A DNA stretch of 64,000 nucleotides from Brachyspira hampsonii (GCF_001746205.1 NZ_MDCO01000001.1:9896-73895); one strand, 5' to 3'; counted from the first letter of the stretch, positions 37,603-47,474 are shown. Notes: generated by a model from the letters alone, not told the origin. A program made the numbers and translations.

Positions 37603-37714
37603 TAACAGCATTTTTTTTGTTATTTTTATAATTAATATATTATTGACTTTATAATAAATTTATGTTAAATAATATAATATTGTAAAAAATAATTTAAAAT
37701 TAAAGAGGTGAAGT

Positions 37715-39244
37715 ATGAATCCATTAATAATAATCACCTCTGTTGTAGTTGCGTTTGTTTTTGGGTATATAACCCGTTTTGTTATAGCTAAAATAAAGCT
37801 CAATTCTACGGAGATAATAACACATAAATTGCTCCAAAGTGCAAGAGAGCAAGCAGAAAATGAGAGAAAGACTATACTTTCTGAGGCTAATTCTGAAATA
37901 CAGAAGGAACGTAATAGATTAGAAAGCGAGAATAGAGACAGGAAAGCTGAAATTCAGAAATTAGAAAATAGAGTGCTACAACGAGAGGCTAATATCGATA
38001 AGAAGTCTCAATATTTAGAAAATAAAGAACATAATATTGAGAACAAAATGAAAAAAATAAAAGAGCAGGAGGATAAATTAGGTTTCGTAATACAAGAGGC
38101 AGAGAGAGAACTCGAGAGAATAGCGGGACTTACTAAAGAAGAAGCTAAGGCTGATTTGATTAAAAATATAGAAGAAGATGCAAAAAAATCTGCTACTAAA
38201 ATAGTTGATAACATAGAAAAAAATGCTATAGAAACAGGAGAGAGAAAGGCTAGAGAAATTATAGTACAAACTATACAAAGGCTTTCTAGTGAAGTAGCTC
38301 AGGAAAGTTCTGTAACTTCAGTATCTTTACCTAGTGAGGAAATGAAAGGAAGAATCATAGGAAGAGAAGGAAGAAATATCAGAATGCTTGAGACACTTAC
38401 AGGGGTTGATATTATCATAGATGATACTCCGGAAGCTGTTGTAATATCATGCTTCGATCCTGTAAGAAAGCATATTGCCAAAGTTTCATTAGAAAAACTT
38501 ATTTTAGATGGAAGAATACATCCGGCTAGAATAGAAGAAGTTGTTGAGAGAACTAGGAGAGAGGTTGAAGATTCTATAATGGAAGCCGGTGAAAATGCTA
38601 TTGTAGATTTGAATCTTACTACTATGCATCATGAATTGATAAGACATATGGGCAGACTCAAATATAGAACAAGTTACGGACAAAATATGCTTGCTCATAG
38701 TAAAGAGGTTGCTAATATTGCCGCTATGATAGCTGCTGAAATAGGTGCTAATATAGAAACGGCTAAGAGAGGTGCCTTTTTGCATGATATAGGAAAGGCT
38801 ATAGAAACAGAAGGCGAGGGTTCTCATGCCATGAGCGGTGCTGATTTGGCTAAAAGATGCGGAGAAAAAGAAGAGGTTGTTAATGCTATAAGAGCACATC
38901 ATAATGATGTTGATACTCAGACTGTTGAAGCTGTAATAGTAAAGGCTGCTGATGCTATTAGTGCTGCAAGACCCGGTGCTAGAAGAGAATCTTTTGAAAG
39001 CTATATTAAGCGTTTGGATAATTTAGAAAAGATTGCTGATAGTATAGAGGGGGTTGAAAAGTCATTTGCTATACAGGCAGGAAGAGAACTTAGGGTTATG
39101 GCTAAAAGTGATATGGTAGATGATGTTCATGCTAAACAAATAGCAAGAGATATTGCTAAAAGAATAGAAGATGAATTGAAATATCCTGGTATCATTAGAG
39201 TTACTGTTATTAGAGAAACTAGAGCAGTTGAAGTTGCAAGGTAA
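37715..39244 (+). CDS. rny: Ribonuclease Y
   Basis: 509 residues. One N-terminal membrane helix (about 4-24), a long coiled coil with Glu/Lys/Arg heptads (about 30-190), a KH RNA-binding domain (GRIIGREGRNIRMLETLTGV in shorter form near 212), and an HD phosphodiesterase domain with FLHDIGKA near 355. It starts mRNA decay by endonucleolytic cleavage at the membrane. Ribosome site GAGGTG. The ymdB gene follows after 5 bp, an arrangement also seen in Firmicutes. Confidence 0.97.
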   Translation: MNPLIIITSVVVAFVFGYITRFVIAKIKLNSTEIITHKLLQSAREQAENERKTILSEANSEIQKERNRLESENRDRKAEIQKLENRVLQREANIDKKSQYLENKEHNIENKMKKIKEQEDKLGFVIQEAERELERIAGLTKEEAKADLIKNIEEDAKKSATKIVDNIEKNAIETGERKAREIIVQTIQRLSSEVAQESSVTSVSLPSEEMKGRIIGREGRNIRMLETLTGVDIIIDDTPEAVVISCFDPVRKHIAKVSLEKLILDGRIHPARIEEVVERTRREVEDSIMEAGENAIVDLNLTTMHHELIRHMGRLKYRTSYGQNMLAHSKEVANIAAMIAAEIGANIETAKRGAFLHDIGKAIETEGEGSHAMSGADLAKRCGEKEEVVNAIRAHHNDVDTQTVEAVIVKAADAISAARPGARRESFESYIKRLDNLEKIADSIEGVEKSFAIQAGRELRVMAKSDMVDDVHAKQIARDIAKRIEDELKYPGIIRVTVIRETRAVEVAR

Positions 39245-39249
39245 ATAAA

Positions 39250-40065
39250 ATGTCTGTGAAAAATATATTATGTCTTGGCGATATTATAGGTGTTACAGGA
39301 CGTTATGCTATTAGAAGGCATTTAGAAGAGATAAAATTAGAAAATAATATAGATTTTACAATAGCAAATGGGGAAAATGCTGCCAATGGTATAGGCATTA
39401 CTAGAGATACAGCAGCAGAACTTTTTAATTCCGGTATAGATGTGCTTACTTCCGGTAATCATATCTGGAATAATAGAGATGTTTTTGCTTTAATAGGAAA
39501 TGAGCATCGTCTGCTTCGTCCTTATAATTATCCTAGTGATGCCCCAGGACTTGGCTACTATATATATGATATGTTAGATTGTAAGATTGGTGTGATTAAT
39601 CTTATGGGTAGGACTTTCATGGAGGCATTGGATTGTCCTTTCAAAAAAGCCAATCTTGCAATTAAGCATATTAAAGAAAAAACTAATATTATCTTTATAG
39701 ATTTTCATGCAGAAGCTACAGCAGAAAAAATAGCCTTTTCATATTATCTTGATGGGCAAGTTTCATGCATATTTGGAACGCATACTCATGTTCAAACTGC
39801 AGATGAAAAAATATTATCATCATACACTGCTTATATATCAGATTTAGGTATGTGCGGAAGTTATAATTCTGTTATAGGTATGAAAAAAGAACCTGCTATT
39901 GCAAGATTTGTCACCAAAATGCCTCATAGATTTGAAGTTGAAACTACAAGTCCTATGATTAATGGTATTGTGGTGCAAATTGACACTGCAACGGGTAAGG
40001 CTATTGCTATTAAAAGAATTAATTTAGTTTATCATAATGATATTGTGGAAAGACAAGAAAAATAA
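39250..40065 (+). CDS. ymdB: YmdB-type metallophosphoesterase (TIGR00282)
   Basis: 271 residues. Metal-binding motifs of the calcineurin-like family are LCLGDIIG, NGENAANGIGIT, SGNHIWNNRD and FGTHTHVQTAD. In Bacillus, YmdB is a phosphodiesterase affecting biofilm genes and partners ribonuclease Y in genome context. Here it starts 5 bp after rny, so co-expression is certain. No signal peptide; cytosolic. Confidence 0.93.
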   Translation: MSVKNILCLGDIIGVTGRYAIRRHLEEIKLENNIDFTIANGENAANGIGITRDTAAELFNSGIDVLTSGNHIWNNRDVFALIGNEHRLLRPYNYPSDAPGLGYYIYDMLDCKIGVINLMGRTFMEALDCPFKKANLAIKHIKEKTNIIFIDFHAEATAEKIAFSYYLDGQVSCIFGTHTHVQTADEKILSSYTAYISDLGMCGSYNSVIGMKKEPAIARFVTKMPHRFEVETTSPMINGIVVQIDTATGKAIAIKRINLVYHNDIVERQEK

Positions 40066-40076
40066 GAGAGAATTTT

Positions 40077-41120
40077 ATGGAAGAAAATGAGAATAATCCT
40101 AAAATTTTTTTCAGACATTTTTTTATTTTCTATATAAAAGTGGCAGTAATTCATACTTTAACTTATATAGTTTTTGGAATATTATTTTCCAATATGTTTG
40201 ATTACAGCGGTATATATAGTAATGATATAGTCTCTAATTTTATGAGAGGTTTTGAATCGCCTCTTACAGTTATAGGACCTTTTTTACAGCCTATAAGAGC
40301 AATATTCATAGCTATTGCATTATTCCCACTTAGAAAGATTATAGCTACCAAATTTGGTTGGTTTATAATATGGCTTATATTCGTATGTATAGGAATTATT
40401 TCTGCACCTTCATCAGCACCAAGTTCTATAGAAGGTTTGATATATACTCAGCTTCCTCTTGAATTTCATCTGCATAATTTACCTGAACTTCTTATTCAGA
40501 CTTTTTCTTTTTCTATAATACTTTGGGTTGTGGAAATGCTTCCTCATACTGAAAAAGAATTTTCCAGCAGAGTATTCTTTCTTAAATTATTATTTGCAAT
40601 ACTTTATACTATGATAGGTATATTTTTAACTTCTATATGCGGAATAATTATAATGAATTTTCTAGAATTGGATTATAATAATGCTAAATTAGATAGGGGT
40701 ACTGTTTCATATTTGACAGCAATATCTATATTAACCATTATTATATCGTATTCATTTTCTGATAAAGTTTATAAAAATAAATTATGGCTTTTTCTTACTA
40801 TTCCATTAATATTATTATTATATATACTTTTCCCTTATGGTTATAATTATTTATTTAATACAGTATACAATAATAATATGTCTTTGATACCTTACAGTTT
40901 ATCTGCTGTTTTAATGTCTATTATTTATTATCTTATTTTTGTAATCATTTATGGAAAATTAAAAAATATTGGTAAAAAGACTGACTTTGAAGAAAAAAAT
41001 GATTCTGTATCTGATGATAAAGATGATTTGAAGTTAATAGAGATTAATGCAGATGATAATCAAGATGAAGACAAAGATGATATAAAATATATAGAGCTTA
41101 ATTCAGATGATGAAAAATAA
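40077..41120 (+). CDS. Hypothetical multi-pass membrane protein
   Basis: 347 residues with about eight membrane helices between residues 13 and 295 and an acidic cytosolic tail (about 300-347) built from two similar blocks (KDDLKLIEINADDNQ and KDDIKYIELNSDDEK). No transporter motif recognised. It starts 11 bp after ymdB with a ribosome site (AGAGAG), making a rny-ymdB-membrane protein operon. Function unknown. Confidence 0.75.
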   Translation: MEENENNPKIFFRHFFIFYIKVAVIHTLTYIVFGILFSNMFDYSGIYSNDIVSNFMRGFESPLTVIGPFLQPIRAIFIAIALFPLRKIIATKFGWFIIWLIFVCIGIISAPSSAPSSIEGLIYTQLPLEFHLHNLPELLIQTFSFSIILWVVEMLPHTEKEFSSRVFFLKLLFAILYTMIGIFLTSICGIIIMNFLELDYNNAKLDRGTVSYLTAISILTIIISYSFSDKVYKNKLWLFLTIPLILLLYILFPYGYNYLFNTVYNNNMSLIPYSLSAVLMSIIYYLIFVIIYGKLKNIGKKTDFEEKNDSVSDDKDDLKLIEINADDNQDEDKDDIKYIELNSDDEK

Positions 41121-41352
41121 TGAGATTCTATATAATAAACTCTTTATAAGACATAAAATAAAAAATGTCCTATAATTCAGCAACAATAATATTAAAATGT
41201 AGCATTTTTTTGTAGTAAATGTATTATTAGTATATTAAAAAGTTATTTTTTCTATAAATTGTATTAAATTTATATTATATGCTATATTTTTAACATTTAC
41301 TTAAATATTTTTTGATGTATTATAAAATTAAATATTTGTTTTGAGTTAATTT

Positions 41353-42042
41353 ATGAAAAAAATACTTTTTTGCTTATTATTGATATTTATAAATAGTTTA
41401 TTTCTATTTTCAAAAGAAACTATAGAAAGAGATTTATCTTATAATCCAAACTTTAGTTCATCAAAATTTAAAGATTGGCTTTTAGTTGCTACTTTCAGTG
41501 GGGACAATGTACCAACATTACAATTTGTAGATAAAACTGAAAAGATGTATTGGGAGTCTTCTGATTCCAGCACAAAAGAATATGTATATAAGGGTAAAAA
41601 TTCAAAAGCAGGTATATTCTTTATATCATCTATGACATACTATCAATACAGAGGATATAATCCTTTATATACAGAAAAAAGAAACAGAGATAACTCTGAT
41701 GCTATGAAACGTTTTTATTTCTATAGATTTACAGGAAAGGGCGGCGGTATAATATCTTTAGATAATACTTTAGTTGCTGTAGATATATATACAAAATATG
41801 TGTATATATATGGCGTTCCTGTGGAAGAAGATAAAGTATTCGGAGTTGATGTGCCTACAAAATGGGGACCTTCAGATACTGTAAAATATAAAGGTTCTAT
41901 CATGCCTTTTTATAAGTATGATCCTGTTGGACATGTAATGGATGATGGTACTATTGTTTTATATGATTTTTATCTCAATTCATTTTTAGATAAAGAAAAC
42001 AGATATCAGCCTCTTTACAACAGTAAATATATCTATAAATAA
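41353..42042 (+). CDS. Hypothetical exported protein
   Basis: 229 residues, signal peptide at about 1-19 (ending LFLFS). The mature part is Tyr/Lys/Asp-rich with beta-strand pattern (GGGIISLDNTLVAVDIYTKY). No Cys in the mature part and no family recognised. Ends at a hairpin terminator shared with the convergent DUF4384 gene. Likely periplasmic. Confidence 0.7.
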   Translation: MKKILFCLLLIFINSLFLFSKETIERDLSYNPNFSSSKFKDWLLVATFSGDNVPTLQFVDKTEKMYWESSDSSTKEYVYKGKNSKAGIFFISSMTYYQYRGYNPLYTEKRNRDNSDAMKRFYFYRFTGKGGGIISLDNTLVAVDIYTKYVYIYGVPVEEDKVFGVDVPTKWGPSDTVKYKGSIMPFYKYDPVGHVMDDGTIVLYDFYLNSFLDKENRYQPLYNSKYIYK

Positions 42043-42071
42043 TTTTTATATACAAAAAGTTTTATTAACAA

Positions 42072-42096
42072 AAGCTATTACTTAAAGTGATAGCTT
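42072..42096. terminator. Bidirectional hairpin terminator
   Basis: AAGCTATTAC and GTGATAGCTT form a 10-bp stem with a TTAAA loop, followed by ATTTTATTT. It overlaps the stop codon of the minus-strand DUF4384 gene and lies 30 bp after the plus-strand gene at 41353. Confidence 0.7.
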
Positions 42097-43285
42097 ATTT
42101 TATTTCAGAAACGGATTTCAAGTATACTTTTGATATTTGCCAATCATTATCATTGATGAATTTTAAGTTATATTTCAATTTATCTGTAAATTCCGCTATT
42201 TTATTTTTCTGACACATTTTAAATCCGTCGCCTGTAAAATATTGACCTGTAATCCATTTCTGCTCTTTTTTTGTGTATAAACAGTAAAAAGCATCCTCTC
42301 CGAATGGAGGACTTATTCTTATATTGAATTTAGAATTTTTCGGTGGAATTATATAGTTTCTTTTAGCTTCTATTTTATTTTCGTACTTATTGTTTATGAA
42401 ATTATTGAAGTCATTAGGATGCATTAATATCACATTTCCGTCATTCTGAAAAGCAAAAATATACAAATAACCTTCATTATTAGATCTGAAATTTAAAGTG
42501 AAAGATTCCCCTTCTATTATTTCGCCTTCATTATTTATTACATTTGTTTTATTTTCTAATGTGATTCTTTCTATCCTGAAATTTAAATATATGCCGTTTA
42601 TAGGAGATTCCATAGCTTTAAATAATAGATTGGATAAATGAAATTCTAAATAAGTGCATATTTCCTGTATAGCTGATACGCTTTCAGTCTGATTCTTTAA
42701 TTTGTATTCTTTAAGTGTATCACCTGTTGCCATATCCATAACTTTGAAATTGTATCTCATTTCATAAAGTTCTTCATCACTTTTTTCTTCTCCGTCTTTA
42801 TCAATATTTTCAGTTTTTTCTCCTATTCCATATTCTATTAAATCACCTAAATCTTTTACCTCATTTGTAAGTACAATATCATTACTAAGCATAGTATTTG
42901 TAATATTATAATTGCTTAACATAGTATTAATATCATTTGAATTGATAGATATATTTTTGTTATTTGTGTTTGTTGCTTTTAATACTTTTTCACTATCCAT
43001 TATAATAACTGCCTGAACTTTTAAATTTGATGCCACTATTAATCCTTCTTCCAAGCTAAGTTTATTTGTAGAGAATAGTTTTTTCTTTTCTCTGTCTACA
43101 GAAATAGAAGTTTTTTGTTTGAGATAAGCAAATCTATTTATTGTTCTTACAAACTCTTTTCTCATAGGCTCATTTGCTTTTAAGCTATGATCCAAATCTA
43201 CAGTGGCTATAAGTAAAGTTTCTTTTGAATAAAGATTTAATGTTATTATAGTGATAATTAAAATGTATTTTAATGCCGTTTTCAA
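42095..43285 (-). CDS. Exported protein with DUF4384-like C-terminal domain
   Basis: 396 residues, signal peptide at about 1-20. The N-terminal half (ETLLIATVDL, then a helix and VQAVIIMDSEKV) looks like the nucleotide-free alpha/beta domain of TolB/CsgG-like exported proteins. Residues about 250-370 match DUF4384: GESFTLNFRSNNEGYLYIFA, DGNVILMHPNDF and ISPPFGEDAFYCLY. The start is a TTG five bases after AGGAG. It lies 8 bp after parB on the same strand and is probably co-transcribed with it. Function unknown. Confidence 0.75.
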   Translation of the reverse strand: MKTALKYILIITIITLNLYSKETLLIATVDLDHSLKANEPMRKEFVRTINRFAYLKQKTSISVDREKKKLFSTNKLSLEEGLIVASNLKVQAVIIMDSEKVLKATNTNNKNISINSNDINTMLSNYNITNTMLSNDIVLTNEVKDLGDLIEYGIGEKTENIDKDGEEKSDEELYEMRYNFKVMDMATGDTLKEYKLKNQTESVSAIQEICTYLEFHLSNLLFKAMESPINGIYLNFRIERITLENKTNVINNEGEIIEGESFTLNFRSNNEGYLYIFAFQNDGNVILMHPNDFNNFINNKYENKIEAKRNYIIPPKNSKFNIRISPPFGEDAFYCLYTKKEQKWITGQYFTGDGFKMCQKNKIAEFTDKLKYNLKFINDNDWQISKVYLKSVSEIK

Positions 43286-43293
43286 AATTACTC

Positions 43294-44256
43294 CTAATAT
43301 TCAAGAGTAGGTTTTATTCCATTTTCTCTCTCATATACTTTTTCTAGCATATCCATTATTCTTGATAGATCATCAGAACTATAATATTCTATAACTATTT
43401 TACCTTCTTTTCCATTTTTATCTACAACATTAACTTTAGTAGAGAATATTTTTTCTAAATCATTTTCTAATTTTTTTATATTAGGATCTTTCTTATTTTC
43501 TTTTTTTATTTCATTTTTATTTTCTGTATTTTCTTCACTATTACTATCAGAGTTATTTGAAATATTATTCTTTCTTTCTTTTACTATTCTTTCACATTCT
43601 CTTACAGAGTATCCTTTTTCTACTATTTCTTTAGCAAATTCTTCTCTTTCATTTTCATCATTTAATGATAGTATAGCTCTTGCATGTCCTTCTGTTATTT
43701 TAGATTCTAATATCAAATTTTGTATATTTTCGCTTAAATCTAATATACGCATAGAATTTGATATTGTACTTCTGCTTTTTCCTACCCTTAAAGCCAATTC
43801 TTCCTGTTTTATATTCAAATCATATATTAATTTTTTATAACTTCTGGCAACTTCTATAGCATTTAAATCGGCTCTTTGTATGTTTTCAACTAGGGTAAGC
43901 TCAAGCATTTTAGAATCTGCTATATTTTCTAATACTAGTGCCGGAACTCTGTCTCTATTTAAGAATTTGAATGCTCTAAATCTTCTTTCTCCGGATATTA
44001 TCTGATATTTTCCGTCTTTTTCTCTCAAAGTAATAGGATTTATAAGCCCATTTTCTTTTATAGATTCGGCAAGACCTCGTATTTCTTCTTCATTAAATAC
44101 TTTTCTGGGCTGATCCGGATTAACATCTATGAGAGAGACATCTATTTCTAATACTCCTTTTTTTTCTGCCTCTTCGGCTGCTGTTCTTATTTCATTGTCA
44201 GTAGATTTTATTAATGCACTTAAACCCTGACCGCCAAGTCCGCCTTTTCTGCTCAT
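43294..44256 (-). CDS. parB: Chromosome partitioning protein ParB
   Basis: 320 residues. N-terminus KGGLGGQGLSALI is typical of chromosomal ParB. CTPase/nuclease-like domain: VNPDQPRKVF, ESIKENGLINPI, and GERRFRAF, the C motif for CTP and spreading. The helix-turn-helix follows (QEELALRVGKSRSTISNSMR), then a charged linker (about 215-260) and the C-terminal dimer domain. It binds parS sites and loads SMC; no parS palindrome was recognised in this window. Separated from parA by a GNAT gene. Confidence 0.96.
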   Translation of the reverse strand: MSRKGGLGGQGLSALIKSTDNEIRTAAEEAEKKGVLEIDVSLIDVNPDQPRKVFNEEEIRGLAESIKENGLINPITLREKDGKYQIISGERRFRAFKFLNRDRVPALVLENIADSKMLELTLVENIQRADLNAIEVARSYKKLIYDLNIKQEELALRVGKSRSTISNSMRILDLSENIQNLILESKITEGHARAILSLNDENEREEFAKEIVEKGYSVRECERIVKERKNNISNNSDSNSEENTENKNEIKKENKKDPNIKKLENDLEKIFSTKVNVVDKNGKEGKIVIEYYSSDDLSRIMDMLEKVYERENGIKPTLEY

Positions 44257-44294
44257 ATAAACCCTCTTAAATTTATTTAATTAACATAATTATA

Positions 44295-44801
44295 TTATTT
44301 ATTCACAACTTTTTCAAATTTAAAAAACTCTTCCGGGCCGCTGTCTATTCCTTCAAGTTTATTATATTCATTGTAGAAAGCAACTATATGAAAACCGCAT
44401 TTATTTACATAGAAATTAATATTGCGTTTCTCAAAATATGGGGTATAACATGTCCAAGTTTTTGTATGCGGATATTTATTTTCTATAGCTTTCCAAGATA
44501 AATATCCTATTTTTTTATTCTGATGCTCTGGATAAGGAAAAAAGAAATGAAGTTCATTATTATTAGTTTCATTATTTATTTCTACTATTGCTCCGCCAAC
44601 TTTTTCATTATCAAGAACTAAATGATAAGAATATACACTATTCATATTTAAAGATTCATCAATATCTTTTTCTTCTGGAATTTTATCCGTAATATTTTCT
44701 ACAAAATATTTTTTAGCTCCAAATATGAATGATTCTTGTAATTTATTTTTAAATATAAAAATATCTTCTTTTTTCACATCTTTTAAAATAATATTATTCA
44801 T
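44295..44801 (-). CDS. GNAT family N-acetyltransferase
   Basis: 168 residues. GNAT core pattern: strand VYSYHLVLDNEKVGGAIVEI, then LHFFFPYPEHQNKKIGYLSW in place of the usual Q/RxxGxG/A acetyl-CoA loop, and FYVNKCGFHIVAFYNE, the typical C-terminal yxkxGF segment. The acceptor is unknown. It sits between parA and parB, 29 bp after parA and 38 bp before parB, unlike the usual adjoining pair. Confidence 0.8.
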   Translation of the reverse strand: MNNIILKDVKKEDIFIFKNKLQESFIFGAKKYFVENITDKIPEEKDIDESLNMNSVYSYHLVLDNEKVGGAIVEINNETNNNELHFFFPYPEHQNKKIGYLSWKAIENKYPHTKTWTCYTPYFEKRNINFYVNKCGFHIVAFYNEYNKLEGIDSGPEEFFKFEKVVNK

Positions 44802-44830
44802 TCAATAATATCCTTATGCTAAAATACTAA

Positions 44831-45595
44831 TTATTTAGATTTTTCAATAAACTCTTTGGCAAATTCTTTATAGCTTCTAGCTCCCACGCAATCTTTGTCA
44901 TAATCGCCTATAGCTTTACCATAAGAAGGAGCCTCACTTAATCTTACATTTCTAGGTATCATAGTTTTATATGTTTTTTCTTTAAAGAAATTGACAACTT
45001 CTTTAACTACATCTGATGCCAATTTAGTTCTTGCATCATACATAGTAAGAAGAACTCCTTCAATTTTTAATTCTTTATTAAGGTTTTCTTTTACAAGTGC
45101 TATTGTATTATTAAGTTCAGCAACCCCATCTAAAGCATAGAACTCGCACTGTATAGGTATAAGAACAGAATCAGCAGCAGTCAATGCATTAAGTGTTAAT
45201 ATACCCAAAGTAGGAGGGCAGTCTATAATAATATATTCATAGTCATTTTTTACAGTTTCTACAGCCTTTTTTAATTTGTATTCTCTGGCTATTTCATTAA
45301 CAAGTTCTATCTGGGCACCTACCAAATCAGAGTCTGCTGGTATTAAAAATAGATTTTCCTGATATGTAGGCATTATTACTTCTTTTGCTTCAGCCTGTCC
45401 TATTAATAAATCATATACGCTTTTTTGCATTTTATCTCTTGTAATGCCGATACCCAAACAAGCATTTGCCTGAGGGTCTATATCTATAAGAAGTGTTTTA
45501 TGACCCATTTTTGCTATATTGGCACTTAAATTAACGGCTGTAGTTGTTTTTCCTACTCCGCCTTTCTGATTGACTATGGCTATAACTTTAGACAT
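44831..45595 (-). CDS. parA: Chromosome partitioning ATPase ParA
   Basis: 254 residues, chromosomal (Soj-like) size without an N-terminal helix-turn-helix. Deviant Walker A is NQKGGVGKTTTAVNLSA near residue 8, A' is LLIDIDPQANA, and Walker B is IIIDCPPTLG. It forms ATP-dependent dimers on DNA and segregates ParB-bound origins. Ribosome site GGATAT. First gene of the parA-GNAT-parB-DUF4384 run. Confidence 0.97.
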   Translation of the reverse strand: MSKVIAIVNQKGGVGKTTTAVNLSANIAKMGHKTLLIDIDPQANACLGIGITRDKMQKSVYDLLIGQAEAKEVIMPTYQENLFLIPADSDLVGAQIELVNEIAREYKLKKAVETVKNDYEYIIIDCPPTLGILTLNALTAADSVLIPIQCEFYALDGVAELNNTIALVKENLNKELKIEGVLLTMYDARTKLASDVVKEVVNFFKEKTYKTMIPRNVRLSEAPSYGKAIGDYDKDCVGARSYKEFAKEFIEKSK

Positions 45596-45746
45596 AAATA
45601 TATCCTTAAACTAAAAACTATCATGAAATTATATTATTATATCAAAATCGGGCATTTTATCAAGTTTTTTATTGTCTAATTTTATACTTAAAAATATATA
45701 AAATACGCATAAAGTATTGATAAATAAATATTATTTTATATACTAA

Positions 45747-46307
45747 TTTGATGAATTATATAAAGTTTTAAAAATATATAGAGAAACTGATTATTATAAT
45801 ATTTATCGTTTATGTATTTTATATGATCGTTTAGCTGACCAATGTAGATATGATGAGACCTTGGAAATTTATGAACTAGCTTTAGAAAAAGAAGATAGTG
45901 AATATATTACAACATATAGAATGGAAAGATTAGGAGAGCTATATTGTTACAATGATAGATATTATGATGCTATAAAAGCATTTAATAAAGCTATTGAGAT
46001 GAATGAAAATGATTTTTATGATTATGTTTTTTTAGCATTATCTTATTTAAATGTAGAAGATTATGATAATGCAATATATTTTTATGAAAGAGCCATTGAC
46101 AGGTATTACGATAATCCTTATTTGTGGAATGATTATGGTGTTGCTCTTGGAAGAGTTGGAAGAAAAGAAGAAGCAAAAGAAGCGTATAGAAAAGCATTGT
46201 AGTTAGACCCAGATTATGAATTAGCTAGGAATAATCTTCAAAATTATAATTCAGAAAGTGATATAGTTTCTGACATATTTAAGGGTCTAGGTAATTTTTT
46301 TAAATAA
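45747..46307 (+). pseudogene. TPR protein pseudogene
   Basis: One reading frame from after a TAA at 45744 to a TAA at 46305 encodes tetratricopeptide repeats: LGELYCYNDRYYDAIKAF, ALSYLNVEDYDNAIYFYE and YGVALGRVGRKEEAKEAY. An in-frame TAG at 46201 falls in KAL-stop-LDPDYELA, where this repeat normally has Glu, Lys or Gln, so it is a simple nonsense change. No start codon with a ribosome site exists at the 5' side, so the N-terminus is also lost. A 113-residue fragment could in principle start at a TTG at 45861. Confidence 0.75.
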
Positions 46308-46326
46308 TTCTTTTTAAGTCAAAAAT

Positions 46327-46364
46327 AAAAAGGCAGGAGCTTTTTATTAAATCTCTTGCCTTTT
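46327..46364. terminator. Bidirectional terminator
   Basis: AAAAGGCAGGAG pairs with CTCTTGCCTTTT across an AT-rich loop, with A-runs and T-runs on the two sides. It serves the TPR pseudogene (plus strand) and the Rpn pseudogene (minus strand). Confidence 0.8.
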
Positions 46365-46767
46365 ATACTTATTATAGTTCTTCTATTTCTTTTATAGTTA
46401 AACCTGTTAATTCACTAATAAGATTAAAATCCATATTCTTATTTTTCATATTTTTTGCCATATATATTTTTGTTTCTTTAATCCCTTCTTCTCTGCCTTC
46501 TTCTTTAGATCTTTTTAAATCTAATTCTATACTTTTATTAAAAAAATAAGTATCTACTTCTCTTTTTTTATACTTATCAATTACAGGAGTTTCATTTACA
46601 AAAGTTAGACATTTTTTTTCTACTTCTTCAAATATTGTATTTTCTTTCATTAAGATAGACATATCTTCTCCTTTAAAGAATTTTATCCAAGAAATAAATT
46701 CATTATGTATATTATTTAAATCATCTGATTTTGGAATATTTTTTAAATTAAATTTAGGAAGCTCTAG

Positions 46768-46787
46768 GCACATCCCACCTTAGGTGC
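46768..46787 (-). repeat. 20-bp palindromic mini-insertion (frameshifting)
   Basis: Minus-strand sequence GCACCTAAGGTGGGATGTGC. Core CACC-TAA-GGTG is a tiny hairpin. It falls between LHF and LELPKF where the intact paralogue reads IHFIELKRF with no gap, so it is an insertion. Twenty bases break the frame. Confidence 0.75.
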
Positions 46788-47063
46788 AAAATGTAATTGA
46801 CAATGCTTTGTAAGTATTTTATTATTATTTAATTCTTTTAAAACATAACAGTTATGTACTTTATCTTCATCTGTAAGAATAAAGTTTGTAATATTTATAC
46901 TTACAGTAGGATTTAATTCATCGTAAATTCCACCTCTGTTTAGGCTGCTGCTATAATTATAAGCCCAATAATACAAAGCTCTTTTAATAAAATCTTCATT
47001 TCCTCTAGCTTGTATTTCTATTAATACAGTTATGCCTATTTCAGTTGTTGCCTTTATATCAAG

Positions 47064-47084
47064 ACGACTGCCCACCTTCGGTGC
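47064..47084 (-). repeat. 21-bp palindromic mini-insertion (in frame)
   Basis: Minus-strand GCACCGAAGGTGGGCAGTCG plus one T. Core CACC-GAA-GGTG matches the other insertion at 46768-46787 in 13 of the first 14 bases. Encodes APKVGSR between ESI and LDIKA, where the paralogue at 29168 reads ESILDVKA. Confidence 0.75.
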
Positions 47085-47474
47085 TATTGATTCTTTTTCA
47101 TCGTAGTTTTCAGCTATATTAAATGGATTTAGTATTTCTATTTTTTCAAAAGTAGCAAAATTTAGATCTTTAAATGCTGAATTAATAAAATGTAAAGCTA
47201 TATTTTCATTTCCACTATGAGAAAACAGATAGCGTATAAAGTAATCATTAATTCTATTTAAATTATTAACAGTGATAGGTTCATTTAATATCTGCTTTAA
47301 TTTTTCTAAATCTTTCATAATTTCATTATACTAGATTAATTATAAATTTAAATATAAGATTAATAAAAAGTTTTTAGGAGTTTGGGTTTTTATATATAAA
47401 ATGTTTAAATTTATATATGTTTAATTTTATGTTAAAAATATAATTATATTAGATTATATATTTTTTTTGCTGTA

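Larger units (their letters stand above)
46372..47318 (-). pseudogene. Rpn family nuclease gene disrupted by palindromic insertions
   Basis: Paralogue of the intact Rpn gene at 29168. The N-terminal part (46764-47318, 184 codons) reads NRINDYFIRYLF, and its metal site is LDIKATTE then VLIEIQ. The C-terminal part (46372-46773) resumes one frame away as LELPKFNLKN and ends with the usual LTGLTIKEIEEL. Two insertions explain the damage. One of 21 bp at 47064-47084 adds APKVGSR in frame just before the catalytic Asp. One of 20 bp at 46768-46787 adds similar sequence but shifts the frame and creates a stop. The intact paralogue lacks both. Confidence 0.85.

Noticed and set aside
41140-41180. Hairpin after the 40077 membrane protein gene as a terminator
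   Set aside because: The stem TATAAGACAT/ATGTCCTATA has a mismatch and no following T-run; too weak to list.
42095-45595. parS sites near parAB
   Set aside because: No 16-bp palindrome of the TGTTTCACGTGAAACA type could be seen; related spirochaete consensus might differ, so only absence of the classical site is claimed.
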